NCBI GenBank assembly: GCA_043813895.1
Contig: JBDRKQ010000013.1
Location: 1 to 32,614 of the forward strand
DNA length: 32,614 nucleotides
DNA from: CAZTAR01 sp043813895
GTDB taxonomy: Bacteria > Planctomycetota > Phycisphaerae > UBA1845 > UTPLA1
Direction: 5' to 3'
Position 1 is the first letter of the stretch, and each line of letters begins with the position of its first letter. Shown here piece after piece: positions 1 through 8,462 of the stretch. The position numbers and the translations under genes were made by a program. The notes under the pieces are model-generated. The model saw only the letters and a program-made list of their open reading frames with translations, ran no database searches and had not been told where the DNA came from.

Positions 1-1388
1 TCGAGCTTGAGCAGGCCGTCTGCGTAAATGCGGCGGCAGCTTCGCAATGCGGATCGGGCTTGTGCGCTGCTGACGTACTCGAAGATCGCTTTGATGCAGC
101 TGCGCCCCGAAACGAGCGGGTAGATGCCGTGAAAGGCCGTCAGGTTCAACACGCCGGCCTTGTTGAGCGCGAAGCGGAAACGCCCTCGCGCGAAGACGGA
201 AACCAGAAGCGGCGCCGGCTCCCGATGTTCCGGCACGTACCAGACCGGACGGTGCGACGGAAGATAGCGCTTGTCGATGCCGCGACGGACACCCTCCTTC
301 AGGTATCGCTTGACTGCGGCGGTCAACCGCCCCCGAGGGTGCAGCAAGTAGATGCGTTGGTCTTCGTCGATGAGGCGCTGCACGTCGGCATCAGTCAAGC
401 CGTCGCCCGGTATCTGCCAGGCCTTCGTCACGCAGACGCGCAAGTCGCGCGGGTCGATCCCCCAGTGTTGCCGCTCGGACGGACGAAGCGCGAAGTAGTC
501 ATTCGCACCGGTGGCGATGCCGCGATTGCACCGGACAATCTCGCCAAGCGTGTGACGCGACGCGCTCGGTTTCGTCTTGCCTGTGGCGTCGGCATTGCCA
601 TCGAACAACGGCGTCCACTTCGCGTTGGGATCGAGCCGACCGGGAAGGACGGGTTTGCCGCGCTCGACGGTTGTCGCGCGAAGGGCATCGGCATTATCGA
701 CCTTACAAAGTCGAATCAGCTCGTCACGCCCGCGGTCCCGGCGCAGCAGCGTGATGGCAGCCGTCGTAAGGGTCCCCTCGAACACCTCCGCGGCGTGATC
801 GAAATGGACAATCGCATCGATAGCGTTCTGTTCAAGCAGGTAGGCCTTGATCCCCGCGCCGAAGTCCGCATTGAGCCATTCCGCCGGCGTGATGACGGCC
901 GCGCGTCCTCTAGCCGCCAACAACGTCCATATCTTGATGAGAAAGAGGCCATAGAGATTGGTCATCCGGCTGAGCCGCCGACCGCAGATGCGATCAAAAC
1001 GCCGGAGCGTCGCATCGTCGTATCGCATGGCATGGTGGCGGACGTACGGCGGATTGGCGATGACGGCATCGTACTTCCGTCGAAATCGGGTCGTCACGAA
1101 GTCGGCACGACGGCAGCGGACGGTCGGGCGGCGGTGCTCTCTCTTAAATTGCCTAAGCAGCGGCTCGTCAATCTCGCAGGCATCAACGATTACCGACGCA
1201 GCGATTGTGGGCTGACAAACCAGGTGCAGGTCGATGGCGTCAATGAAAACGCCCTGGCCGAGGGCGGGGTCCAGAATGTGCTGCGGTTGGCCTGTACAGA
1301 CCCATCGTGCCATCCAATCGGCGACAGGTGGAGGTGTGAAGACCTGGCCAAGCCGGCGACGGCGGCAAGTTGGTGAGAAGGCGGACAT
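1..1388 (-). CDS. N6-adenine DNA methyltransferase (Eco57I/TaqI-like), C-terminus cut by window edge
   Basis: Reading the minus strand from ATG 1388 gives 462 residues without a stop, so the gene continues past the left edge. The N-terminus reads GQVFTPPPVADWMARW, followed by the SAM-binding motif DPALGQGVF at about residue 40 and the catalytic NPPY at residues 112-115. This motif order is that of amino-methyltransferases that put a methyl group on adenine N6. In Eco57I/TaqI-type enzymes a target-recognition region follows, which would be the part from about residue 230 onward. A partner endonuclease, or an endonuclease domain on the same chain, cannot be judged because the end is missing. 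No clear Shine-Dalgarno precedes the ATG; it is chosen because it is the last start before the conserved N-terminal block. An orphan regulatory methylase is equally possible. Confidence 0.87.
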   Translation of the reverse strand, partial: MSAFSPTCRRRRLGQVFTPPPVADWMARWVCTGQPQHILDPALGQGVFIDAIDLHLVCQPTIAASVIVDACEIDEPLLRQFKREHRRPTVRCRRADFVTTRFRRKYDAVIANPPYVRHHAMRYDDATLRRFDRICGRRLSRMTNLYGLFLIKIWTLLAARGRAAVITPAEWLNADFGAGIKAYLLEQNAIDAIVHFDHAAEVFEGTLTTAAITLLRRDRGRDELIRLCKVDNADALRATTVERGKPVLPGRLDPNAKWTPLFDGNADATGKTKPSASRHTLGEIVRCNRGIATGANDYFALRPSERQHWGIDPRDLRVCVTKAWQIPGDGLTDADVQRLIDEDQRIYLLHPRGRLTAAVKRYLKEGVRRGIDKRYLPSHRPVWYVPEHREPAPLLVSVFARGRFRFALNKAGVLNLTAFHGIYPLVSGRSCIKAIFEYVSSAQARSALRSCRRIYADGLLKL

Positions 1389-1588
1389 GCCAGCGATCTT
1401 GCGGAGAAGTGAGATTCCGTGCAAGTGGCGGGGAGTTTTCAGTCTTCAGTCTTCGGTGGTCAGTGCTCTCTGGTCAGCGTTCTTGCGGGGTGGCATGGGT
1501 ACGCGAGGCCGCAATCAGCAGCCGAGCTTACCCGTGTCTTTTCCCAGCATTCCGGCGCTTCTGCATTTTGGCGTTTCGGCTTTTTGGC
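1389..1588. repeat. Intergenic repeats between methyltransferase and flagellin genes
   Basis: No gene is seen here. Bases 1432-1464 hold about four degenerate copies of a 7-base unit (minus strand CTGACCA, CCGAAGA, CTGAAGA, CTGAAAA). Bases 1492-1536 are a 45-base partly palindromic element that recurs at 14178-14222 (36 of 45 identical). Bases 1540-1590 are a run of short GCCAAAA/GCCGAAA-type units just after the flagellin stop. One of the two palindromic stretches may end flagellin transcription, but there is no T-run typical of an intrinsic terminator. Confidence 0.6.
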
Positions 1589-3028
1589 CTACTGGAGCAA
1601 CGACAGGACGGATTGCGGCGTCTGGTTGGCGATAGCCAAAACGCTGGTGCCGGCGGCTACGAGGATCTGATTCCGCGTCATGGCGCTGATTTCAGTGGCG
1701 AAGTCGAGGTCCCGGATGCTGGACTCTGACGCCGTGAGATTCTCCAGCGTAATTTGCAGCTGCTGGATGTTCGTGTCGAGGGTGTTCTTTTCGAACGCGC
1801 CGAGCCGCCCGCGCAAGACGGAGACCTGCGTGATCGCTTCGTCGATGATCCTCCCGGCGCGCGCGGCTTCACCGGCCACCAGCGAATACGCGCCGCCGCT
1901 TGTGATTTGTGAAAGGAAACCCAACGTCTGCGAACCGAGGCGAGAGGCCGCGGTGGACTGCACGCCGATGTTCACCTGCTGATTCGTGTCCACGCCTCCG
2001 CCGAGTTGGAAGGTCGCGCCGCCGCCGGTAATCGCGAAGGATGTGGAGCCTGCCAGATTGAAGGCCTCTTGGATCCTGAGATCGAGACTGAGGGCGCTGG
2101 TGTTGAGGAACAGGTCCAGTCCTTTTCCAAGTGAACTCGCACCGTTGACGGTCGCGGAAACATCGCGGCCGATGTCGCGTTTGACCTGCTCGCTGGCATC
2201 GTTGACGGTCGCGAAAACCGTGGACGTCGTATCGAGTTCCTCGACCTGCACGAATGCATCGCTCCCGTAGACCTGGGACTGGATGACGATACCGCTGTTG
2301 GCGTTGGCGGCGTTGATGAGTGAAGCGGACACGCCGGTCGCGTCGCTGACCAGGTTGATCGCTTCCAGGATCGAGCTGGCCGTGGCGCCGGCAAGGAGGG
2401 ACAGCGTGGTCACGCCGCTGGGACCGGCCAGCTCGAGCGTGACGTCAGAGCTAATCGAGCTGGTCTGGAACTGCAACTCGGCGTGCTGCGCGGACTGGGT
2501 CACCGTCACAGTCACGGGGATGTAGCTGGCGGTGCCGAAGGAGACGCCGTTGATCCGGATGTCTGTGATGTCCGCGGCGACAACACCGCTGGTGATATAG
2601 CCGAGCGATCCGTTGAGGAGCTTGCGCCCGGCGAACGTTGTGCTGTTCGCGATTCTCGTGATGGACTCGACGGCGGAGTCGATCTGCAACTGGTTCGCCT
2701 TGATCTCCTCGTCCGAAATGGCGCCCACGTTTGCCGCCTCAATGATCTTCGCTTGAATGTCAGTCAGGAGTGAGGCGACCTCGCTCAGCGCGCCCTCGGT
2801 CGTGGCGACGACATTGGACGCCCGCTGAGAGTTCGCGATGGCCTGGCGGACCCCTTGAATCTCCGAGCGCAGATTCTCCGAGACGATCAGTCCGGCGGGG
2901 TCGTCGGCGCCGCGATTGATCCGCAGTCCGCTGGAAAGCCGTTCCAGGGAGACGGACAGTTGTTGGTGCGATGTGCTCAACTGGCGAGCAGCGGTAATCG
3001 CGGCCGTGTTCGTGTTAATGCGAGCCAT
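1589..3028 (-). CDS. fliC: Flagellin
   Basis: This is the filament subunit, exported through the flagellar type III apparatus and polymerised outside the cell. The 479-residue product starts MARINTNTAAITAARQLSTS and keeps the conserved D0/D1 block to about residue 140, including RLSSGLRINRGADDPAGL. It ends with the matching C-terminal block RDLDFATEISAMTRNQIL and SVLSLLQ. The middle (about 150-380) is the variable exposed part and contains an IN-motif-like segment (TLELAGPSGVTTLSLLAGA). ATG 3028 has a GGAGG ribosome-binding site 8 bases upstream, and that site lies in a hairpin loop (separate entry). csrA and fliW sit directly upstream on the same strand, so translation control by CsrA is likely. 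It is the last gene of the flagellar cluster. Confidence 0.97.
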   Translation of the reverse strand: MARINTNTAAITAARQLSTSHQQLSVSLERLSSGLRINRGADDPAGLIVSENLRSEIQGVRQAIANSQRASNVVATTEGALSEVASLLTDIQAKIIEAANVGAISDEEIKANQLQIDSAVESITRIANSTTFAGRKLLNGSLGYITSGVVAADITDIRINGVSFGTASYIPVTVTVTQSAQHAELQFQTSSISSDVTLELAGPSGVTTLSLLAGATASSILEAINLVSDATGVSASLINAANANSGIVIQSQVYGSDAFVQVEELDTTSTVFATVNDASEQVKRDIGRDVSATVNGASSLGKGLDLFLNTSALSLDLRIQEAFNLAGSTSFAITGGGATFQLGGGVDTNQQVNIGVQSTAASRLGSQTLGFLSQITSGGAYSLVAGEAARAGRIIDEAITQVSVLRGRLGAFEKNTLDTNIQQLQITLENLTASESSIRDLDFATEISAMTRNQILVAAGTSVLAIANQTPQSVLSLLQ

Positions 3029-3030
3029 GT

Positions 3031-3050
3031 CACAATCCTCCGTGATTGTC
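3031..3050 (-). promoter_or_regulatory. Hairpin presenting ribosome-binding site and CsrA-type ANGGA motif, flagellin leader
   Basis: On the minus strand, 22 to 5 bases before the flagellin ATG, a perfect 6-bp stem ACAATC/GATTGT encloses the loop ACGGAG. The loop contains both the GGAG ribosome-binding site and the ACGGA core recognised by CsrA. CsrA is known to bind ANGGA in hairpin loops and to block ribosome access, as on the hag leader of Bacillus subtilis. Binding here is an inference from sequence and gene context. Confidence 0.65.
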
Positions 3051-3133
3051 TTGCGGCGTAGGATATCGCCGCTTGGAAGACCCGGCCGCGACCCCGGTGA
3101 ACCGGAGGGCGGCGGCTTCCGCGTTCAGCGCCA

Positions 3134-3391
3134 CTAGTCCTTGTCCTCGGGGTGGCGTTTGGGCTCCTTGTTGTTCGTCACACCGTCTCGTGGCAGGTCC
3201 TCGGGCTTCATCTGGGTGGCGGCCCGGTTCTCCCGCTTGATCGCCTCGTACACTTCCTTTCGATGGACAGGAATGTGAGTCGGCGCGGTAATGCCGAGAC
3301 GCACCTTGTCGCCTCGAATATCCACGATGGTGATCTCGACATCATCACCAATCATGATCGTCTCATCACGTTGACGCGACAGCACCAACAT
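3134..3391 (-). CDS. csrA: Translational regulator CsrA
   Basis: CsrA is a small dimeric RNA-binding protein that represses translation by covering GGA motifs at ribosome-binding sites. The start MLVLSRQRDETIMIGDDVEI, then VRLGITAP and IPVHRKEVYEAI, match the family almost throughout. ATG 3391 is chosen because the family begins exactly there and a GGGGAGGAG site lies 7 bases upstream; an in-frame extension to 3553 is not CsrA-like. The protein has 85 residues, longer than the usual 60-70, because of a charged C-terminal tail after about residue 60 (MKPEDLPRDG...EPKRHPEDKD). It lies 105 bases before flagellin and 216 after fliW, the arrangement of the FliW-CsrA-flagellin switch. Confidence 0.96.
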   Translation of the reverse strand: MLVLSRQRDETIMIGDDVEITIVDIRGDKVRLGITAPTHIPVHRKEVYEAIKRENRAATQMKPEDLPRDGVTNNKEPKRHPEDKD

Positions 3392-3607
3392 GGTTGGCTC
3401 CTCCCCGGCAACGCCGATGCGTGCCTTGTCTTCGAGCGCCCATTGCACCAGGCGTGACCGCTTCGCCCGTGAACGTGGTCGGGACCACATCCGGCTGGCT
3501 CGCGTGACACGGCCCGGTCTTGCGCACCGAGCGACGGTTTCCAGGAGTATCAAGTTCGTACAACATCATAGGTCTTCAACCATGCGATTCTCTGTGGCGC
3601 GGTCGCC

Positions 3608-4060
3608 CTACGCAGTCTTGCTCACGGCGGTCCGGCGATCCGGGAGCCGCACCAACGGATGTCGAGTCGCGTATCGCTTGTCGGAAAGAACAAGCTGCTT
3701 CCCGACGCGCGTGGCGATGTTCAGGACGAGCGGACCCTGGAGGTTCCCGGTCAGCATGTCGTCCATCTTGTTGACGATGACGAACACCTGAGACCCACTC
3801 GTATCCGTCAGGCCGATCTGCGCGAGGTCGTCCGCCTTGATCGCCACCCGATAGTCGTGGATGAACATCCGGGGGTCGCAAACGACAAACGCCAGTTCCT
3901 CCCGATGGACCGCCTGCATCCAATAGAACGGGCTGTTCTCCCCGGTCTGGATGAGGGCGAAATCCCTGTCATTCGGAAAACCGAGTAGTCCCCTTGGAAA
4001 ACTCAAGAACCGTTGGTCGTCAACCTCGATTCCTCCGAACCGTGAAGTCTCGATAATCAT
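3608..4060 (-). CDS. fliW: Flagellar assembly factor FliW
   Basis: FliW binds CsrA and relieves its block on flagellin mRNA; it is itself titrated by unexported flagellin, which couples flagellin synthesis to filament growth. The 150-residue product opens with a short beta segment (MIIETSRFGGIEVDDQRFLSF), then PRGLLGF and DRDFALI, followed by ENSPFYWMQAV, and has the later VIVNKMDDMLTGNLQGPLVLN block; all are typical. ATG 4060 has GGGAGG 7 bases upstream. It is preceded by 181 bases without a gene, so it may have its own promoter, and is followed by csrA and flagellin. Confidence 0.95.
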   Translation of the reverse strand: MIIETSRFGGIEVDDQRFLSFPRGLLGFPNDRDFALIQTGENSPFYWMQAVHREELAFVVCDPRMFIHDYRVAIKADDLAQIGLTDTSGSQVFVIVNKMDDMLTGNLQGPLVLNIATRVGKQLVLSDKRYATRHPLVRLPDRRTAVSKTA

Positions 4061-4215
4061 GACCTAGCCTCCCTGTCGCCGTCGTGCGACCAACTCTTCG
4101 GGATCGTCGCCGGAGAGACCCGAGCCCGCGTCGTGCAGTTGACCCCGAGCCCGTGTTGTTCCATTCAGACAATCCGTCAATCGATAATCCTCCGCTGCCG
4201 CGATGCGTCCATTCA

Positions 4216-4275
4216 TCGCAGAAAACCCAACAGCGATGGATTCAATACAAAAAATCCAATAGCGATAGATTCAAT
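4216..4275 (-). repeat. 29-base tandem duplication at the 3' end of flgL
   Basis: Two adjacent 29-base copies on the minus strand differ at about five positions. The first encodes the FlgL end LNLSLLDFL. Because 29 is not a multiple of three, the second copy is read out of frame and supplies the TGA stop at 4244-4242. In its own frame the second copy reads LNPSLLGFLR followed by TGA, which looks like the original gene end. Confidence 0.75.
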
Positions 4276-6179
4276 GTCTGTGATCCAGTCAGCAGGCTCG
4301 CCTGTAAGGCCGTCTGGGCCTGCTGGAACTTCGTTACTGCCTCCGTATAGTCCACGTCCTGCATTCCAGACAGCAGGATTTCGGTGGACTCGACGGCACT
4401 TTGGGTCTGTTCGTAGCGCGCGCGAACCGCTTGTGAGCGCGAGCCGACCTGGCCCTGCACCGCAACGACTGACTCTTGCAGGGCGTTGATCTGGCTGCCG
4501 GCTTCGGTAATCTCCGAGGAGTCGTCGGCCGCCAGCGCGTCCCGCAATCGGTAGAGCGCGCTGAATAGGCCGGTCTGATAGAAGTGGCCGACGTTATCGC
4601 CTTCGAGGAAGGTAGCGGAACCGGTCTTGCGAATGCCGAGCTCCTCCGCAACGGGCGACAGATTCACCGCGTCCACCGAGATTGAACCGGCGCCCGGAGC
4701 GCCCGTCTCGACCAGGCGGAAGCCTGCCCCGCCGTCGGACGTTTGTGCCCGAACGCCGGAGCCGGCCGCGGTGGCGGCGGCGTTGATCGTGCTGATCACG
4801 CCGCCGACCGTCGTGGCGTTGCTCAGGTCCACCTCGAACGAGATTGAATTCGAATCCGTGACGCGGAAGTCGTTGCCACTAACCGGGTGGATTCCGCGAT
4901 AGCCGTTTAGGCGCGAGAGCGACACGGATGAATCCAGCGTCTTGATGCCCAGCGTTTCGGCATCGGAACCGCCGTTCTCGCCGATGACGAGCGGCGTGCC
5001 GGCAACGAGATTCTCGATCTCGATCGCATCGCCATCGGCGTTGATGGTCGCACGAACCCCGACGCCTGAGGCGTTGAGCCTGTTCAAGATGTCCTGGACG
5101 GTCGTCGCGCCGGTAAACGTGACCGTGGCGGAGAGTTGCCCACTCGTGATTACCACGCCGTTGGGCAGGATGATCCCACCGGGGGAAAGATCGCTGATGT
5201 CGGTCGTGAGCGTGATCCGGCGGTTGAGATTGTCGCCGTCGATGTTCAGCCCGGCGCCGGCGCTCTTCTTGATGCCGAGGTCGGCCGCGATGGCGCCCTG
5301 GGCGATGTCGTCGATCTGAATCGCGTTGGGTCCGCCGTTGGTGACCCGCAACGTCGTGCCGTCCGCAGGATTGATGCCCAAGGTGAGCAGGCTGCCCGCA
5401 CCGAGGGCTTCGTTGTTGAACCGGGCAATCACATCCGTGAGTGTTTCGGCGCCGGTAAAATCGACTTCAAAGTTGATCGCCCCGTCAGTAACAGAGATGC
5501 GGCCGAGGCGGATACCTGCGTTCGTCGCGCCGTCCAATTCGCTAAGTCGGCCATCGGCCGCGAGCTGCACGTCGAAGTTCGCGTAACCGCCGGAGACGGT
5601 CTCACTCAGCCCCAGCATCTGGGCAGCCGTAACGTTGTACGCCTGGGCGAAGCCGGAATCGACGAGCGTTGTTCGCGAGCCGACATCGCCAACGGCCGAA
5701 ACTCTTCCCAGCAGGGAGTTGAGCGGTGCATCGCGAACATCACGGCCGCCAAAAAGATAGAGTCCCTGGAACTGTCGGTTTCCGACGTTCATCAGTTGAT
5801 CGATGATGCTGTCGATGACGAGCGCCTGCGACGCGCGCTCCTCGGCGCTCTGAAAACTGCCCGCCTCCTCGCTCGCAATCCGCGCGGCGTCGATGAGCAG
5901 ATCGCTGATCTCCGTGATCGCGCTGTCCGCGGCGGCAAGGTGGTTGTCGGCGTGTTGGAGGTTGGCGAGGATCTGTTGCTGCGTTTCCCGGGACTGCGAG
6001 AGCCTGGCGATCTTCTCCGCCATGACGGGATCTTCGCTGACCGAGAGCAGGCGGCGACCGCTCGATATCCGCTGCTCCTGCTGGAACACCTGCCTGGCAT
6101 TCCTCTGGAGCTGCGACAGGGCCGCATACGTCCGAAGACTGTGCGACACGCGAGACAGGTTGCCGACTGAAAGGGCCAT
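4242..6179 (-). CDS. flgL: Hook-filament junction protein FlgL, long form with repeat insertions
   Basis: FlgL (HAP3) forms the layer between FlgK and the flagellin filament. Both flagellin-like coiled ends are present: an N-terminal block from LSRVSHSLRTYAALSQLQRN through RISSGRRLLSVSEDPVMAEK and a C-terminal block ending QASLLTGSQTLNLSLLDFLY. The protein has 645 residues against about 320 in E. coli. The extra length is three related segments at about residues 223-304, 332-413 and 425-518. Each has an IN-motif-like FxVDFTGAxTLxDVI stretch and ends in LGIKK, LGIKT or LGIRK. ATG 6179 (MALSVGN) is preferred over the in-frame GTG at 6194; both have weak ribosome-binding sites. The gene follows flgK by 44 bases. 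Confidence 0.93.
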   Translation of the reverse strand: MALSVGNLSRVSHSLRTYAALSQLQRNARQVFQQEQRISSGRRLLSVSEDPVMAEKIARLSQSRETQQQILANLQHADNHLAAADSAITEISDLLIDAARIASEEAGSFQSAEERASQALVIDSIIDQLMNVGNRQFQGLYLFGGRDVRDAPLNSLLGRVSAVGDVGSRTTLVDSGFAQAYNVTAAQMLGLSETVSGGYANFDVQLAADGRLSELDGATNAGIRLGRISVTDGAINFEVDFTGAETLTDVIARFNNEALGAGSLLTLGINPADGTTLRVTNGGPNAIQIDDIAQGAIAADLGIKKSAGAGLNIDGDNLNRRITLTTDISDLSPGGIILPNGVVITSGQLSATVTFTGATTVQDILNRLNASGVGVRATINADGDAIEIENLVAGTPLVIGENGGSDAETLGIKTLDSSVSLSRLNGYRGIHPVSGNDFRVTDSNSISFEVDLSNATTVGGVISTINAAATAAGSGVRAQTSDGGAGFRLVETGAPGAGSISVDAVNLSPVAEELGIRKTGSATFLEGDNVGHFYQTGLFSALYRLRDALAADDSSEITEAGSQINALQESVVAVQGQVGSRSQAVRARYEQTQSAVESTEILLSGMQDVDYTEAVTKFQQAQTALQASLLTGSQTLNLSLLDFLY

Positions 6180-6223
6180 TTCCCGGTTTCTCACATTGCG
6201 GCACTTGCCGCCGCACTCACGAT

Positions 6224-7933
6224 CTAGCGAACCAATGACAACAACGTCTGCAGCATTTCATCCACAACACTCATGTAGCGGGCGGCTCCCTCGTATGCCC
6301 GCTGATACGAGATCATCGCGACGGCCTCTTCATCGAGGTTCACGCCGGAGATGCTCTCGCGCTGTACCGTCAGGGAATCGAAGATGACCGAGCTCGCCTC
6401 GTAGGCGGTCCTGGCGCCGGAGAGTCGCACAGCCACGTCGGCCATCGCCGTCGTGTAGTACTCGTTAAGAGAGACGCCGCCGAAACTGACGACGGCCTGG
6501 TCCTGAAGGGAAGCCATGTCCGTGGCGTTCGTGCCGTCTCCCTCGACATCCGATTTCGCCGCCGCCAGCAACAGTGGGTCGCCGGCGATCAGCGGGTTGA
6601 TGTTGATATCGAGGCTGCTTTCTCCGGTGAAGAATGTGTTCAGGCCCATCGCGGCGAGGAAACCGGACGTGTCGTCCGCAAAACTGAACTCGTATCCACT
6701 TGCCGCGGTAATCTGAAGACGCCCGTCCGCGAGCACCGTGGCCGTGACATTCGGAACGTTCGCGGTAATGTCGGCGGCAACCGAGTTCAGCGTCGAATCG
6801 GTGCCGATTCCGTCAAGGTCGATGTTGACCTGCGTGCGGATGGTCGTGCCGGTCGCTGCATCTTTGACATCGATGAAGAACGAGCCTGTTTTGGGCAGGA
6901 AAGCGATCCCGTTGTCCGCCTGCGACAGCGGCAGCGTGGGGTCGAGCACGGCTGAGACGCCGATGAGATCGCTGAAACCCTTGAGCCCCTTGCCGCCGGC
7001 GTGAATCTTGTTGAATTCGCCCATCAGGCCCGTCGCCAGCGTGTCGAGGCGTGACAACTGCGACGCGATATGGCTGTCGCGCGCGGTGATGAGCCCCTCG
7101 ATCTGACCGCTGGACGGCGTGACGGGTCCATCGTTGATCGCAAGGCGGACCGAGACGCGGCTGAGGCCGTCGCTGTCGATCTCGCTGCCGGTGGTCAGGC
7201 CGAACGACTGCCCGAACTGAACGAGCGATTCGTTGCCGACGTACACGTTTACGGCACCGGAAGGCTGCTCGCGGATCGTGACGGAGAGTATCTCTGAGAG
7301 CTCTGCGAGCACCTGATCTCGCTGGTCGCGGAGTGACGACGCCTGAGCGCCGCCGGAACCGGCCTCGGCGGTCGTAATCCGCGTGTTGAGATCGGCGACC
7401 TGCGTGGCGAGGTCGTCCGCGCGTGCCACCGCGCTTGTGATCTCGGCGTTAAGATCGGCATGGACGCCGAGAATATCCTGGTGGATGTCGCGGATGCGCT
7501 GCGTGAGATACTGCGCGTTGTTGACGACGATCCCGCGCGTGGCAAAGTTCTCGGGGTTGTTCTGCAAGTCGCTCAGCGACTTGAAGAATTGGGACATCAA
7601 CGTACCCAGATTCGTGTCGCCCAACGGGTTGAATATGCCCTCCAGGCGATCGAGTGTTGCCTGCTCGGAAGAGGCCGATAGCAGGTCCGAAGAGGCGTCG
7701 CGCAATCTGGCGTTGATCGACTCGCTCACGCCGCGCCGGATGCCGACCAGGCGCACGCCGTTACCGAGTTGGCCCGCCCTGAAGTTCGCGCCTGCAATCG
7801 CGCCGAGATCGGCGGTGTTTCGGGTATAGCCCGGTGTCGCGACGTTCGCAATGTTGTTGCCCACAACTTGCAGCGCCGCCTGATACGCGGCGAGCGCCGT
7901 TCTGCCAATACCCAATGCGGATGTAAGTCCCAT
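6224..7933 (-). CDS. flgK: Hook-associated protein FlgK
   Basis: FlgK (HAP1) is the first junction layer on the hook tip. The 569-residue protein starts MGLTSALGIGRTALAAYQAA and has the rod/hook family motif NNIANVATPGYTR at about 26-38. A predicted coiled region follows at 140-220 and the conserved end VNLDEEAVAMISYQRAYEG and MLQTLLSLV. Length is close to the family norm. The start lies 4 bases after the flgN stop with a weak AGG site, suggesting coupled translation. flgN directly upstream is expected since FlgN is the export chaperone of FlgK and FlgL. Confidence 0.97.
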   Translation of the reverse strand: MGLTSALGIGRTALAAYQAALQVVGNNIANVATPGYTRNTADLGAIAGANFRAGQLGNGVRLVGIRRGVSESINARLRDASSDLLSASSEQATLDRLEGIFNPLGDTNLGTLMSQFFKSLSDLQNNPENFATRGIVVNNAQYLTQRIRDIHQDILGVHADLNAEITSAVARADDLATQVADLNTRITTAEAGSGGAQASSLRDQRDQVLAELSEILSVTIREQPSGAVNVYVGNESLVQFGQSFGLTTGSEIDSDGLSRVSVRLAINDGPVTPSSGQIEGLITARDSHIASQLSRLDTLATGLMGEFNKIHAGGKGLKGFSDLIGVSAVLDPTLPLSQADNGIAFLPKTGSFFIDVKDAATGTTIRTQVNIDLDGIGTDSTLNSVAADITANVPNVTATVLADGRLQITAASGYEFSFADDTSGFLAAMGLNTFFTGESSLDININPLIAGDPLLLAAAKSDVEGDGTNATDMASLQDQAVVSFGGVSLNEYYTTAMADVAVRLSGARTAYEASSVIFDSLTVQRESISGVNLDEEAVAMISYQRAYEGAARYMSVVDEMLQTLLSLVR

Positions 7934-7937
7934 TTGA

Positions 7938-8462
7938 CTAACCTATCGCGTCCAACACCCTCGCACCCACGACCGGCCCCACTTGGCCTGCGGCCGAGTA
8001 CGTCGGTGCTTCATCTTCGTCCTGCACCATGGCGGAGAAAAGTGTCTTGAAGTGTGCCAGCATCTCACGGCTGACCAACTCGACGACTCTGTTTGCCTCC
8101 GCGAGCTTCAACATCTCCTCTCGAAGCCGGTTCGCCAGATTCGCGAGCGGCCTGGCGGACTCCGGATCGAGCACCTCAGTCAAAGCGCGAAGGGGCACGG
8201 TCCTTTCGTTGTGAACGGCCGGCATTCCCAACGCCGCACACAGTCTCGAAACAATGTCGCCGCGTTTCTCGTCAAGCGCGGACACTTCCGCCGCCATGTT
8301 ACCTTCGCGTCTGGCGGCCTTGAGCATCGCGTCAGTGTCGGAACGTCGCATGGCATCCAGCTTCGCCTGAACGACGGCCCGCAGCGCGATCTGGATGTTG
8401 ATCAACTGCTTGATCAACTCGGCGAGTTCGCCGGCCAGCATGGTCACGACGCTTTGGTTCAT
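7938..8462 (-). CDS. flgN: FlgN-family export chaperone
   Basis: This 174-residue protein is predicted almost all helical, with long heptad-like stretches (ELAELIKQLINIQIALRAVVQAKLDAM and LANLANRLREEMLKLAEANRVVELVSREML). This matches the FlgN family, whose members keep FlgK and FlgL unfolded and soluble before export. Identity rests on fold and position: it sits immediately before flgK and after the rod-binding gene. ATG 8462 overlaps the upstream stop by one base (TGATG), and AAGGAG lies 11 bases upstream. The last 20 residues are probably disordered. Confidence 0.85.
   Translation of the reverse strand: MNQSVVTMLAGELAELIKQLINIQIALRAVVQAKLDAMRRSDTDAMLKAARREGNMAAEVSALDEKRGDIVSRLCAALGMPAVHNERTVPLRALTEVLDPESARPLANLANRLREEMLKLAEANRVVELVSREMLAHFKTLFSAMVQDEDEAPTYSAAGQVGPVVGARVLDAIG

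Noticed and set aside
60..1376. Long plus-strand open frame (438 codons)
   Set aside because: It is antisense to the DNA methyltransferase, whose NPPY and DPALGQG motifs are read on the minus strand; the plus frame gives no recognisable protein.
3392..3553. 54-residue N-terminal extension of csrA
   Set aside because: CsrA proteins begin at MLVLSRQ, which has a strong ribosome-binding site; the extension is Arg-rich noise.
5136..6170. Plus-strand open frame of 344 codons
   Set aside because: Antisense to flgL; GC-rich third positions keep the opposite frame open.
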